Shown here piece by piece: positions 8,425 through 15,922 of a DNA stretch of 64,000 nucleotides. Position 1 is the first letter of the stretch. Every line of letters begins with the position of its first letter. Below the pieces are notes generated by a model that was not told the DNA's origin, ran no database searches, and saw only the letters and a list, made by a program, of their open reading frames with translations. The position numbers and the translations under genes were made by a program. Source of the stretch: an uncultured Eubacteriales bacterium (GTDB taxonomy: Bacteria > Bacillota > Clostridia > Lachnospirales > Lachnospiraceae); contig OMYS01000005.1 in the NCBI GenBank assembly GCA_900315305.1, positions 1 through 64,000 of the forward strand, written 5' to 3'.

Positions 8425-9242
8425 GTCCGTTTCTCCGCCTCCGTGCCATCATCTTCCGACGCAGAGCCTGCGTCATGCATGCCCGCGTTCACCTTGGAAA
8501 AAAGAATCTGCTCCACAGGATCAGGGACATCATCGTCCGTCCCGCTGACGGCGTATGCGTCCTTCGGGGACTTCTTCTCCACCGGCCCGTACTTGGAAAA
8601 GTACCGCCGATTGCGCCAGACATCCGCATTATTCAGAACGACGCCGAGGACCGGACAGCCGGCTGACTCGAACCGGCCCGCAGTCTTCTGCGCAAAGTCC
8701 GCGTCCGTCTTTCCCGCCTCGACGATGAGGAGGGCGCCGTCACACAGCTCCGCGACCAGCGCACTGTCAACAGACTCCGTGATCGGCGGAATATCCATCA
8801 GTATGTAATCAAAGGACTTTTCCAGAGATTCAAGAAGCAGCCCGACGCGGCGCTCCTTGAGGAGCTTCGTCCCTTCGTTGGTCGGCGTTCCCGCAAGCAC
8901 CATGAAGAGGCCGTCAATATTCGTCTCGAGAAGAACCTCCGAAAATTTACATTTGTTCGTGAGCCACTTGGAAAAGCCCGTACCGCCTTCATTTTTCACC
9001 TGAATGCGCGAAAGCGGCATCATCTTCTGAAGGTCCATGTCCATAAGGAGCACGCGGCAACCCTTCTGCGCAAGCTTCCTCGCAAGAAGCAGGGAGACGG
9101 CCCCACGGCTCGCCTCCTTCGCACAGCTCGACACACAGATGATCTTCGCGGTCTCCGTCCCGATCAGACGTTCCGCCATCGCGTCATATTCCGAGTCGAT
9201 CTCCCACCGCATCTCAGGGAGTCTGATTCTGATCCGCTTCAT
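8421..9242 (-). CDS. CpsD/CapB-type tyrosine kinase-like ATPase with a degenerate P-loop
   Basis: 273 residues, resembling bacterial tyrosine kinases (BY-kinases) that control capsule or exopolysaccharide chain length. The Walker A' segment VLLMDMDLQ (64-72) and Walker B ILMDIPPI (147-154) are well kept. The region that should be the P-loop (SxPGEGKS/T) reads SSCAKEASRGAVS (38-50): the glycines and the invariant Lys-Ser/Thr are gone. The C-terminus has only a few tyrosines rather than the usual tyrosine cluster. The gene overlaps its Wzz-like neighbour and the DUF5011 gene by 4 bases on each side. It may act as a structural or regulatory partner without ATP hydrolysis, or use a non-standard site. 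Confidence 0.7.
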   Translation of the reverse strand: MKRIRIRLPEMRWEIDSEYDAMAERLIGTETAKIICVSSCAKEASRGAVSLLLARKLAQKGCRVLLMDMDLQKMMPLSRIQVKNEGGTGFSKWLTNKCKFSEVLLETNIDGLFMVLAGTPTNEGTKLLKERRVGLLLESLEKSFDYILMDIPPITESVDSALVAELCDGALLIVEAGKTDADFAQKTAGRFESAGCPVLGVVLNNADVWRNRRYFSKYGPVEKKSPKDAYAVSGTDDDVPDPVEQILFSKVNAGMHDAGSASEDDGTEAEKRT

Positions 9243-10141
9243 TCCGCACCTCCCGTACTGCCATTTTCCGGCTCATCCATATCCTCCGGAACGCGTGAGC
9301 GCAGCTCATCCGGGTCCTTCGGGATCATGCAGAACGTATCAAGTCCCAGAATCTCCCGGATCTCGCTGTCCGTGCGAAGCTTTCTGTCCGCCATGCAGAA
9401 AATGAACACCGCGATGACTCCTGCAATGATCACGGCGATCCCGGCCAGAAATCCGTTCCGGACCGCGTGCACACCCGAGCCGGACGTCGGAATATTCGCC
9501 CTCGAAACGATTTTAACGGTTCCTGCCTTCGCGACTGAGCTGTACTGCCGCGCAGCCTCCTCAGCAACCGCCTCGCAGAGGTCCGCCGCGCTGTACGGAT
9601 CGTCCGCAGAAACCTTCACATAAATCACCTGTGCATTCTTCGCCGCTGTCGCGGTCACATGCTTTGCAAACGTATGATAGGGTATGCCGGCATCTGTGAC
9701 TGAAGCCAGCGCAGCCTGCAGCACATCATCTCCCGTCGTGATTTCGAGGCAGTTATTCACGAGCTTTGCATCGGAGTCCGATTCGCTCTTATCACTTGCT
9801 GCCGGAGTTGTCCCGCCGGCCGTCTCTGTAATCGCTGAAGCCGCCTGGTCCGCAGCCGTCGCCGCAGCAGCGCCGCTCTCTGCAGCCTGCGTAGTGCCCG
9901 CATCCGTCCCGCTTCCTGCTGCCGGCGCAGTGTCTGCGGAAGCCTCCGTCGACACATAGATGCCTGCCTTCGACACATATACAGGCTTCACCAGCACCAG
10001 CGTGAGCAGCGCCGCAAGCAGAGCCGCAGTCACCGCGGCCGCCAGAATCACCGGGCCCTCAGTTCGGAGCTCCTCCGGCATTCTTCTGAGCGCCCGTTTA
10101 AGCGCGCCGCCCGAAGTTCCCGCCATCGTTCCTTTCTTCAT
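9239..10141 (-). CDS. Wzz/YveK-type polysaccharide chain-length determinant
   Basis: 300 residues with two membrane helices (about residues 33-53 and 237-257) framing an extracellular domain, the layout of Wzz/CapA co-polymerases that activate a BY-kinase partner. The extracellular domain carries a long Ala/Thr/Ser-rich insertion (about 65-125) and then NNCLEITTGDDVLQAALASV and IYVKVSADDPYSAADLCEAV, typical of the family. The cytoplasmic tail ends with LRTDSEIREILGLDTFCMIPKD. The start at 10141 has AGGAGA 8 bases upstream; the longer open frame to 10393 runs through a repeat element and is rejected. It is first in the operon with the BY-kinase-like and DUF5011 genes. Confidence 0.8.
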   Translation of the reverse strand: MKKGTMAGTSGGALKRALRRMPEELRTEGPVILAAAVTAALLAALLTLVLVKPVYVSKAGIYVSTEASADTAPAAGSGTDAGTTQAAESGAAAATAADQAASAITETAGGTTPAASDKSESDSDAKLVNNCLEITTGDDVLQAALASVTDAGIPYHTFAKHVTATAAKNAQVIYVKVSADDPYSAADLCEAVAEEAARQYSSVAKAGTVKIVSRANIPTSGSGVHAVRNGFLAGIAVIIAGVIAVFIFCMADRKLRTDSEIREILGLDTFCMIPKDPDELRSRVPEDMDEPENGSTGGAE

Positions 10142-10270
10142 TGATATGTCTCCTATCGGTTGATATGTAATTTTCCGACGATTATCGCCTGGAAACCCTC
10201 CTGCCGGACAGCCGCCATAATCCGGCAGCAGGGCAGATGTTCCGTTCATCTCATGATGCCAAAAAATCAG

Positions 10271-10432
10271 TAACGATTCAGCCCCCCAGACTCGGAACGC
10301 TTCGCGTTCCTCGTTGTGGGCGGACAGAGCGGCTTCGCCGCTTGTCCGCCCATCGGAAAAATGATGAAACCGTCTGGCGAGCAAGCTCTCCACCCGGATT
10401 TCATCGTTTTTCCGATGGGTGCTGAATAATTA
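10271..10432. repeat. Family A structured repeat, full-length copy
   Basis: About 162 bp, with ends ATTCAGCCCCCC and GGGTGCTGAAT. It contains hairpin 1 (CGGAACGC-TTC-GCGTTCC), hairpin 2 (GCGGACAGAGCGGC-TTC-GCCGCTTGTCCGC) and a long hairpin 3 with outer arms CATCGGAAAAATGATG and CATCGTTTTTCCGATG around GCAAGCTC. It lies in the untranslated region ahead of the Wzz-like gene. Confidence 0.8.
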
Positions 10433-10437
10433 CCAAA

Positions 10438-10443
10438 ATTATA
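10438..10443 (-). promoter_or_regulatory. -10 element, probable promoter of the Wzz operon
   Basis: TATAAT on the minus strand (ATTATA on plus), about 300 bases before the Wzz start; transcription would pass through the family A repeat at 10271-10432. The -35 is weak. Position-based inference. Confidence 0.4.
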
Positions 10444-10508
10444 CCATAGAAATGAGAGAATGTGCCACACGGCGAAGAAAACAGGCGGACTCAGACAAAA
10501 GCTACCCA

Positions 10509-10549
10509 TAAAAAGAGGAGTGCCCCGACAGCTGCGAACTGCCGGGGCG
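10509..10549 (-). terminator. Intrinsic terminator downstream of the DUF1002 gene
   Basis: GCCCCG (10522-10527) pairs with CGGGGC (10543-10548), extended by ACAG/CTGC with one mismatch. On the minus strand five Us follow after a 7-base gap (10510-10514). It lies about 180 bases past the DUF1002 stop; nothing else is visible in between. Confidence 0.55.
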
Positions 10550-10728
10550 ATTATTATGAAAGATTATTGTGAGGTTATCTCACGGCCAAGCGTTTTAAAC
10601 AACCATTCATCACTTGTCGAAAAAGAATATAGCAAAATAATGTGAACAAACTATGAACGCGGCGTTAAATATTGTTAAAACGCACTGTTTTTATTTTACG
10701 CTCCTCATTTTTTTGTGCATAAGTCCTA

Positions 10729-11640
10729 TTACGATGTCAGACCCTTGATCCAGTCGATGACGGCCCGGAACACAGAGGACAGCTTCGAGAAGAAGCCGTT
10801 CACGTCGTCATTTGTAATTCCATACTTGCTGAGATCAAGTCCGTTCGCGGCCGCCGCCTCATAGACGCTCTTGACCTGCTCAGTCAGCTTGTCCGGGTCG
10901 AGATTGAGCGCCGCGATCTTCTGCATGACATCGGCCAGAGCCTGGACCTCCTCGTCCGACAGCGTGATACCGAGCTGATTTGCGACATCCTTTATAACCT
11001 TAGTGATATCCGACTCGCTTGTGTAGTTCTTCTCCGCGACAACCTGCTTAACCGCCGCGACGAGCTGCGTCGTCTTATCGGAATCTCCGGTCTCTGAGGC
11101 GATCTGGCTCGTCGTGACCAGCTCATCGGTCGCCGTGTCGATCTCCGTCGCAGATACTGTGTCGCCGCTGATCACAGCGTAGGCCTTCATCGCGCCAACG
11201 AGCGCCGCCGTGCCTGAAATCGAGGTCGGCGCCGCGACAATCACGTCTGCATCGGACATGCCGGCCGTAACCAGCGCATTCTCGTACATTTTATCTGTGA
11301 CATAATTGATATTGTGCGTCGTGACCTTGATACCGCTGCCGCTCTTCGTCTCCGTGACCTTGCAGGATGAGAGTGCGCGGGTCCCGATGTAGCTCGACGC
11401 GATCTTTCCGTCGAGGTACTGATGCTCCTCGGCATTTGTGACCGTAACCGTGTTGGAGGAAGTCAGATCCGACGACTTGACCTCGAGCAGATTGAGAACT
11501 GTGCTCTTCTGACTGTCCGAGAGGTCAGCGCCGAGCGACACGACCGATGTAACCGTGTCCGCCATTGCGGCGACAGGCGTCACCGCGGCTGTCAGTGCCG
11601 TCACAGCCGCCATAAGAAATGCAGTCCACTTTTTATTCAT
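10729..11640 (-). CDS. Secreted DUF1002 family protein
   Basis: 303 residues with a clear signal peptide (residues 1-27, cleavage after AMA). The mature part matches the DUF1002 pattern: VVSLGADLSDSQKSTVLNLL, SCKVTETKSGSGIKVTTHNINYVTDKMYENALVTAGMSDADVIVAAPTxISGTAAL, and a helical C-terminus ending in FRAVIDWIKGL. Function of the family is unknown; members are exported in Firmicutes. RBS GGAAAGG is about 9 bases upstream. A strong hairpin with U-run stands between a promoter-like TATAAT and the start codon. Confidence 0.85.
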   Translation of the reverse strand: MNKKWTAFLMAAVTALTAAVTPVAAMADTVTSVVSLGADLSDSQKSTVLNLLEVKSSDLTSSNTVTVTNAEEHQYLDGKIASSYIGTRALSSCKVTETKSGSGIKVTTHNINYVTDKMYENALVTAGMSDADVIVAAPTSISGTAALVGAMKAYAVISGDTVSATEIDTATDELVTTSQIASETGDSDKTTQLVAAVKQVVAEKNYTSESDITKVIKDVANQLGITLSDEEVQALADVMQKIAALNLDPDKLTEQVKSVYEAAAANGLDLSKYGITNDDVNGFFSKLSSVFRAVIDWIKGLTS

Positions 11641-11675
11641 TTTAATTCACCTTTCCTTTGTATCCAGCATTTTGT

Positions 11676-11734
11676 AAAAAGCGGGCGGGTCCGTCTTCCG
11701 GACCCGCCCATTTCCGTGAAGCATGGTTATTATA
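11676..11734 (-). promoter_or_regulatory. Promoter-like -10 and terminator-like hairpin ahead of the DUF1002 gene
   Basis: TATAAT on the minus strand (11729-11734) is followed by an 11-bp perfect stem, GGGCGGGTCCG with its complement (11683-11693 / 11699-11709), then TTTTT (11676-11680). The DUF1002 start is 36 bases on. Either the hairpin ends the LCP transcript coming from upstream, or it attenuates the DUF1002 transcript; if TATAAT is a true promoter the second also applies. Confidence 0.6.
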
Positions 11735-11884
11735 TTGTCACCGATGAGATAAAGCCATAACAGAAATCTGAAGATTTCCCGGAAAATCTGTTACGGCTTC
11801 ATTTCAATTTCGTCGCGTCAGCCTCCTCTACGGCGCTGAAGCCCGCGTGATCTGCGGCCCCCAAGGATCGCACAGAGAGTTCTG

Positions 11885-12988
11885 TCACCCCTCGCTGCCG
11901 GTCTCCTCCGAGAGAGCGCTCTTGCCGTCCCCGTACAGCTCATCCTGCAGCTTCTGGATCGTATACGTCATATCCGGAACGAGGATCTCGCCCTGCGTCG
12001 TAAAATGTCCGTCGAACGGGACGCGGTCCTTGACGACCGAATACTTCAGCAGTGACGGGACCTCTGTGATCAGGCCGAGGAGCGTCGTCTGGCTGATATC
12101 ATGTGTCACATACGGAAGGATCTCCTTGACAAATGAATTCAGCTCCGTCGCGCTCATGCCCTTCATTTTCTCCATCATCTTCGTGAGGACGGTTCTCTGG
12201 CGCTCTGTGCGCTGGTAGTCGGACTTGCCGACATAACGGATCCGGGCGTAAGCGACCGCCTCATAGCCGTCGCACGCGATCGTCCCGGAGCCTGAAATCT
12301 GGTGCTGCGTGTAATCGACGCCTGCGGCATCGCACATCGACTTCGAGTAGCTGTTAACGAGCGCAACCTCATCATCCTTGATATCAAGCGTGACACCGCC
12401 GATCGCGTCGATAATCTTGACCATGTCCGTAAAATCGACCCACGCGTAATTATCGATATTGACCTTGTAGTTGTCCTCGATGGTCTTGACAAGAAGCGGC
12501 AGACCGCCGTATGCGCAGGCCGCGTTCAGCTTGCGGACGCCGTGGCCCTCGATATTCGCGTAAAGATCACGCATAAAGGAGACCATGTGGATCGTCTTTG
12601 TGCGCTTGTTGATCGAGAGCAGGATCATCGAGTCGGAGTTGCCGGACCACGAGGTGTCGCGGCGGTCTACGCCGACAAGAAGCAGATTGTAGACGTTGCT
12701 GTCGTTCGGCAGTGCAATGTCGTCCGTCGAGTCCGTGATCTCCGAGGCGAGAGCCGCCTCCTGGTCCGATGTGAGTCCCGTGCTGTCGACGACAGCATTC
12801 GGGTCATCAGAGATGGAGCCGGATTTTCCGGCATAATTGCTCAGCTTGTAATAATTGTAGAATACCGCATAGGCCCCGCCCAGAAGCAGAGCAAATACAA
12901 CGAGAATAACCGTCGGAATCAGCCAGCGTTTTTTCTTTCTTCCGTGGCTCTTCTTTCTTTTGTCGCTCATACCATTTTCATCCTTCAT
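11885..12988 (-). CDS. LytR-CpsA-Psr (LCP) family cell-wall polymer transferase
   Basis: 367 residues: basic cytoplasmic start, one membrane helix (about 22-45), then an extracellular LCP domain. Conserved parts seen are NLLLVGVDRRD (about 104-114), SDSMILLSINKRTKTIHMVSFMRDLY, the NAACAYGG segment, and the Arg-rich AYARIRYVGKSDYQRTERQRTVL. Family members attach teichoic acids or capsule glycans to peptidoglycan. The start at 12988 has AGGAG 8 bases upstream. Neighbouring Wzz/BY-kinase-like genes make a surface-polysaccharide role likely. A typical acidic/Ser C-terminal tail is present. Confidence 0.92.
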   Translation of the reverse strand: MKDENGMSDKRKKSHGRKKKRWLIPTVILVVFALLLGGAYAVFYNYYKLSNYAGKSGSISDDPNAVVDSTGLTSDQEAALASEITDSTDDIALPNDSNVYNLLLVGVDRRDTSWSGNSDSMILLSINKRTKTIHMVSFMRDLYANIEGHGVRKLNAACAYGGLPLLVKTIEDNYKVNIDNYAWVDFTDMVKIIDAIGGVTLDIKDDEVALVNSYSKSMCDAAGVDYTQHQISGSGTIACDGYEAVAYARIRYVGKSDYQRTERQRTVLTKMMEKMKGMSATELNSFVKEILPYVTHDISQTTLLGLITEVPSLLKYSVVKDRVPFDGHFTTQGEILVPDMTYTIQKLQDELYGDGKSALSEETGSEG

Positions 12989-13185
12989 GAAGCATTCTCC
13001 TGACTTTTCATTTGTGCAGAATCATGACTGTAAAACCAACCTATAGAACATAGCACAAAATGAACCATCTGTCATTGTAAGATATGACGAAAACACGTGC
13101 GGAGACTGTTCCTATGCTGTGCACGGCCTGAAATTGTAGATCGCAGCTGACGGCAGCGCCGCAATCGCTGAAGAGCCAGAAGGAG

Positions 13186-13653
13186 TTACGACTCGGTCGA
13201 CAGTCCGAGTTCCTGCTCAAGCTCCGTGATATTGTCCGCGAGCGCGCTGCCGGCGGAGGATGTGTCCGACGACGCGCCGCTCTCGTCCGTTCCCGCCGTC
13301 ATCTCATTTAACGCCTCAGTACCGAGATTGATGACCATATCATTCATGCAGAGAATGATCTGCCGGTTCATCGTCCCGTAGTCAAAGGATTCCGAGCTGA
13401 GCGAGTCCACGATCGACTTGATCTTCGACTTCGCGTCCTTCGCACTCATGTCGCCGGACTGGTAGGACTTCGCGATATCAAGCGCCTTCTTCGCGGCGCT
13501 CTGCACATCACTGTCCACGACCTGAGCGGTCTGGTATTTGTCTGTGACGGAGGAGTCGGCAGAGGATGATCCGGAGCTTCCGCAGCCGCAGATCAGAGCT
13601 GCGAGCACAGAAGCAGTTGCAAGCATTGTCAGGACTGAGCGGTATGTTTTCAT
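13186..13653 (-). CDS. Small predicted lipoprotein, function unknown
   Basis: 155 residues with a signal sequence ending in a lipobox-like LICGC (Cys24 as likely lipidation site) followed by a Gly/Ser linker. The mature region is mostly helical and acidic (SAAKKALDIAKSYQSGDMSAKDAKSKIKSIVDSL). No known domain recognised. AAAGGT lies 9 bases before the start. It is transcribed in the same direction as the LCP gene but separated by about 200 bases. Confidence 0.65.
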   Translation of the reverse strand: MKTYRSVLTMLATASVLAALICGCGSSGSSSADSSVTDKYQTAQVVDSDVQSAAKKALDIAKSYQSGDMSAKDAKSKIKSIVDSLSSESFDYGTMNRQIILCMNDMVINLGTEALNEMTAGTDESGASSDTSSAGSALADNITELEQELGLSTES

Positions 13654-13763
13654 GGCAGTTTGACCTTTCGAATTCTGTTTTGCTCAATTCTCGCCGATGC
13701 GTATCCATTTGTCAATGACCGGTTCTCGCCGCCTGTCCGCCCCTACTTCGTATAAGTCCCGAC

Positions 13764-13799
13764 GGATTGCTCCGCTGCTTTGCAGCTCGCGCAATCCTA
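13764..13799. other. Strong hairpin of unknown role
   Basis: GGATTGC and GCAATCC pair around an inner GCTG-CTTTG-CAGC structure. There is no U-run on either side. It lies just left of a family A repeat and could be part of a compound repeat. Confidence 0.4.
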
Positions 13800-13841
13800 C
13801 AGGCATTCGCATTCATTGCTCATACCTGTTGTCGTCGCGTG

Positions 13842-13990
13842 GTTCAGCACCCCCAGACTCGGAACGCTTCGCGTTCCTCGTTGTGGGCGGACAGAGCGGC
13901 TTCGCCGCTTGTCCGCCCCACGAAATGACTCAGAAATCTCCCAACGAGCAAGCTCGTTGTTCGATTTCCGGATCATTTCGTGGGGTGCTG
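13842..13990. repeat. Family A structured repeat, full-length copy
   Basis: About 149 bp between TTCAGCACCCCC and GGGGTGCTG. Hairpins 1 and 2 are as in the copy at 10271; hairpin 3 has different outer arms (CCCACGAAATGA with TCATTTCGTGGG) that still pair. It lies just past the terminator of the first tRNA-Lys. Confidence 0.8.
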
Positions 13991-14003
13991 TTGATATACA
14001 TAT

Positions 14004-14035
14004 ACAAAAAGAGCTTCGGCACTTGCCGAAGCTCT
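14004..14035 (-). terminator. Terminator of the first tRNA-Lys gene
   Basis: GAGCTTCGGCA with its complement, a short loop and TTTTT on the minus strand, starting 7 bases beyond the tRNA 3' end. Confidence 0.85.
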
Positions 14036-14041
14036 CATTCG

Positions 14042-14114
14042 TGCGCCTCCAGGGACTCGAACCCTGGACACCCTGATTAAGAGTCAGGTGCTCTACCAAC
14101 TGAGCTAGAAGCGC
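14042..14114 (-). tRNA. tRNA-Lys (anticodon CTT), copy 1
   Basis: 73 nt cloverleaf. The acceptor stem GCGCTTC pairs with GAGGCGC, the D-arm is AGCTCAGTTGGTAGAGCA, the anticodon loop is ACTCTTAA giving CUU, and the T-arm contains GGTTCGAGTCC. Discriminator A; the 3' CCA is not encoded. Own promoter upstream and terminator downstream. Confidence 0.95.
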
Positions 14115-14145
14115 ATATCCTTTCGTTCTCGCGAACGCAAAATAT

Positions 14146-14174
14146 AGTATAACAGCCCTCCGCGTGAATTGCAA
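14146..14174 (-). promoter_or_regulatory. Promoter of tRNA-Lys copy 1
   Basis: TTGCAA (14169-14174), 17-base spacer, TATACT (14146-14151), reading on the minus strand toward the tRNA. Near-consensus housekeeping promoter. Confidence 0.85.
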
Positions 14175-14202
14175 GCATTAATTCAGATTTTCGCAAAAAT
14201 TC

Positions 14203-14232
14203 TTGCCTTAATCACTTCGTGGAGTGCTGAAT
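14203..14232. repeat. Family A right-end remnant
   Basis: Only the terminal CTTCGTGGAGTGCTGAATAA of a family A element remains, next to the terminator of tRNA copy 2. Confidence 0.5.
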
Positions 14233-14267
14233 AAAAAAGAAGAAGCTCCGGCATTTGCCGAAGCTCT
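14232..14267 (-). terminator. Terminator of the second tRNA-Lys gene
   Basis: AGAGCTTCGGCA pairs with TGCCGGAGCTTCT and is followed on the minus strand by a T-rich tract, 7 bases past the tRNA. Confidence 0.8.
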
Positions 14268-14273
14268 CACTCG

Positions 14274-14346
14274 TGCGCCTCCAGGGACTCGAACCCTGGA
14301 CACCCTGATTAAGAGTCAGGTGCTCTACCAACTGAGCTAGAAGCGC
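14274..14346 (-). tRNA. tRNA-Lys (anticodon CTT), copy 2
   Basis: Identical in its 73 nt to the copy at 14042-14114, with its own promoter and terminator. The flanks are similar only in layout, so this is an old tandem duplication of the tRNA cassette. Confidence 0.95.
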
Positions 14347-14379
14347 ATATAACTTGTCGCTCTCTCGAACGCAAGTTAT

Positions 14380-14408
14380 ATTATACGATCCGCGAACCAA
14401 TAACGCAA
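14380..14408 (-). promoter_or_regulatory. Promoter of tRNA-Lys copy 2
   Basis: TTGCGT (14403-14408), 17-base spacer, TATAAT (14380-14385) on the minus strand. Confidence 0.85.
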
Positions 14409-14433
14409 GCACTTTTTTAATTTTTTGTGATTC

Positions 14434-14483
14434 TTCAGCACCCCGTTCCGAGTCTGGGGGACTGAAGATGCTGAATAGTTACA
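14434..14483. repeat. Family A short remnant
   Basis: TTCAGCACCCCGTTCCGAGTC on the left and GATGCTGAATAGTTAC on the right, with the hairpins deleted. It sits just past the trmB stop. Confidence 0.55.
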
Positions 14484-14502
14484 ATTTATTCAGCGCACCC
14501 CA

Positions 14503-15207
14503 TCACGGCTTATGATAGACCGCGATCAGCTTATTGATCTTGTTGCCGAGAGCCGAGAATTTCCTCTCGTACTCCGTCATGATGTTGCCCTCGTTCATCG
14601 CCAAATCGTGATGCAGGTCCCGCGTCGACGCGACGAGCTCCCAGTTCGGGCAGGCCGCGATCTCCTCGAGCGAAAACTCGAAGAGCCCGTTGTTGTCCGT
14701 CTTGAACTCGATGCGGCCGCCGTCCTTCAGCACCTGCTCGTAGCGGGCCAGAAACTGGCGGGACGTCAGGCGGCGCTTTGCGTGCCGCGCCTTCGGCCAC
14801 GGATCAGAAAAATTCAGGTAGATGCGGTCAAGCTCACCCTCCGCGAAGATGTCCGGCAGAAGGCGCGCGTCATTCCGCAGAAAATGAAGATTCTGCGGAA
14901 CCGGGAGCGGCTGCTCATTTTCCTCATGCTCCTGCTCGAGCTTGTCGAGCGGCGTGCTGTACGGAATGCCCTCCATCCGCTCACACGCGCGGAACAGGAC
15001 ACTCTCGTACATCTCCATGCCGAGATAGTCGCACTCCGGGTGACGAAGCGCCATCTCAATGATAAAGCGCCCCTTGCCCATGCCGATCTCAATCATGAGC
15101 GGCCGCCCGTCCACATGCCACGCGCCCTTCTTCGACGCGGGGTCATGGATGACGTATTTGCTGTTTTCGACAATGCCCTTTGCTTCCGGAATATTTCTGA
15201 GTCTCAT
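14503..15207 (-). CDS. trmB: tRNA (guanine-N7-)-methyltransferase
   Basis: 234 residues. Methylates G46 in the variable loop of tRNA using S-adenosylmethionine. The SAM-binding motif is IEIGMGKGRFI (about residues 38-48), and the family signature is NFSDPWPKARHAKRRLTS (about 132-149); EFKTDN and TEYERKFSALG toward the end are also typical. The start at 15207 has AAAGGG 5 bases upstream; the longer open frame to 15339 overlaps the ntpD gene in another frame and its Arg-rich extension is spurious. It lies 25 bases after the V-ATPase D subunit gene and may be co-transcribed. Confidence 0.95.
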   Translation of the reverse strand: MRLRNIPEAKGIVENSKYVIHDPASKKGAWHVDGRPLMIEIGMGKGRFIIEMALRHPECDYLGMEMYESVLFRACERMEGIPYSTPLDKLEQEHEENEQPLPVPQNLHFLRNDARLLPDIFAEGELDRIYLNFSDPWPKARHAKRRLTSRQFLARYEQVLKDGGRIEFKTDNNGLFEFSLEEIAACPNWELVASTRDLHHDLAMNEGNIMTEYERKFSALGNKINKLIAVYHKP

Positions 15208-15232
15208 GAGAACCCTTTCTATCTGTTTTTTC

Positions 15233-15889
15233 TCAGGAGGCCTTCTTTTCCTTCTTTTCCTTGGCCGCCTTGTCCGCCTTCTGGCGCTTGATGACCTTGA
15301 GGCGCGTGAATTCCTCACGCTCCTTCTCCTCAAGTGCATTTGAAATCGTCTTCACCAGCGCCTCGTAGCGCGGGATCGTGATATTCTGCAGAGCGTTCGC
15401 ACGCTTCTGCGTTCTCTGAATGTCGGCAGCGAGACGGTATGCGGAAATTTCGACCTGCGACAGGCGGATCGTCATTTCCTTCACCTTCTCAAATGAATTT
15501 CTTGCGCGGTCGAGCGCGTCGCGCGTCCGGTAGAACGCATACGGCGGCTTTGAGTCTGTCTCTTTTTCGTAGCAGACCAGCGGAATCTCCGTGCCCATGA
15601 TGGAACGCGTGTGAATCTTGATCGAATCCTCGACCGGGATCGACGCCGCGATCATCTGGACATTGGAAATACCGAGCTCAACGTTGGCGGCCTGAAGGTC
15701 CAGATACGCGGCCTTGTAGGTCTGGTCAATCTGTGTCTGGATCTCCTTGGCCTGGTCCGTGAGCGACATCAGCTCGCGCATCAGAATATTCCGCTTTTTA
15801 TCCATGAGGTCATAGCCCTGACGGGCCAGCACCATGGAATTCTTTGCCCGTATTAAATTGCCTTTTGTAGGCACCTCATTTGGATCCAT
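15233..15889 (-). CDS. ntpD: V-type ATPase subunit D (central stalk)
   Basis: 218 residues, mostly two long coiled helices that form the rotor shaft inside the A3B3 head. The N-terminal PTKGNLIRAKNSMVLARQGYDLMDKKRNILMREL and the C-terminal RRANALQNITIPRYE-type segment are family landmarks (here KRANALQNITIPRYEALVKTI). The Lys/Glu-rich tail is normal. Last gene of the operon, 33 bases after ntpB. Confidence 0.95.
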   Translation of the reverse strand: MDPNEVPTKGNLIRAKNSMVLARQGYDLMDKKRNILMRELMSLTDQAKEIQTQIDQTYKAAYLDLQAANVELGISNVQMIAASIPVEDSIKIHTRSIMGTEIPLVCYEKETDSKPPYAFYRTRDALDRARNSFEKVKEMTIRLSQVEISAYRLAADIQRTQKRANALQNITIPRYEALVKTISNALEEKEREEFTRLKVIKRQKADKAAKEKKEKKAS

Positions 15890-15922
15890 ACATTTTCCTC
15901 TCTCATCAGGGCTGGCGCCGCA

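Noticed and set aside
15208..15339. Arg-rich N-terminal extension of TrmB
   Set aside because: It is the ntpD 3' end read in another frame; the ATG at 15207 has an RBS and fits the family.
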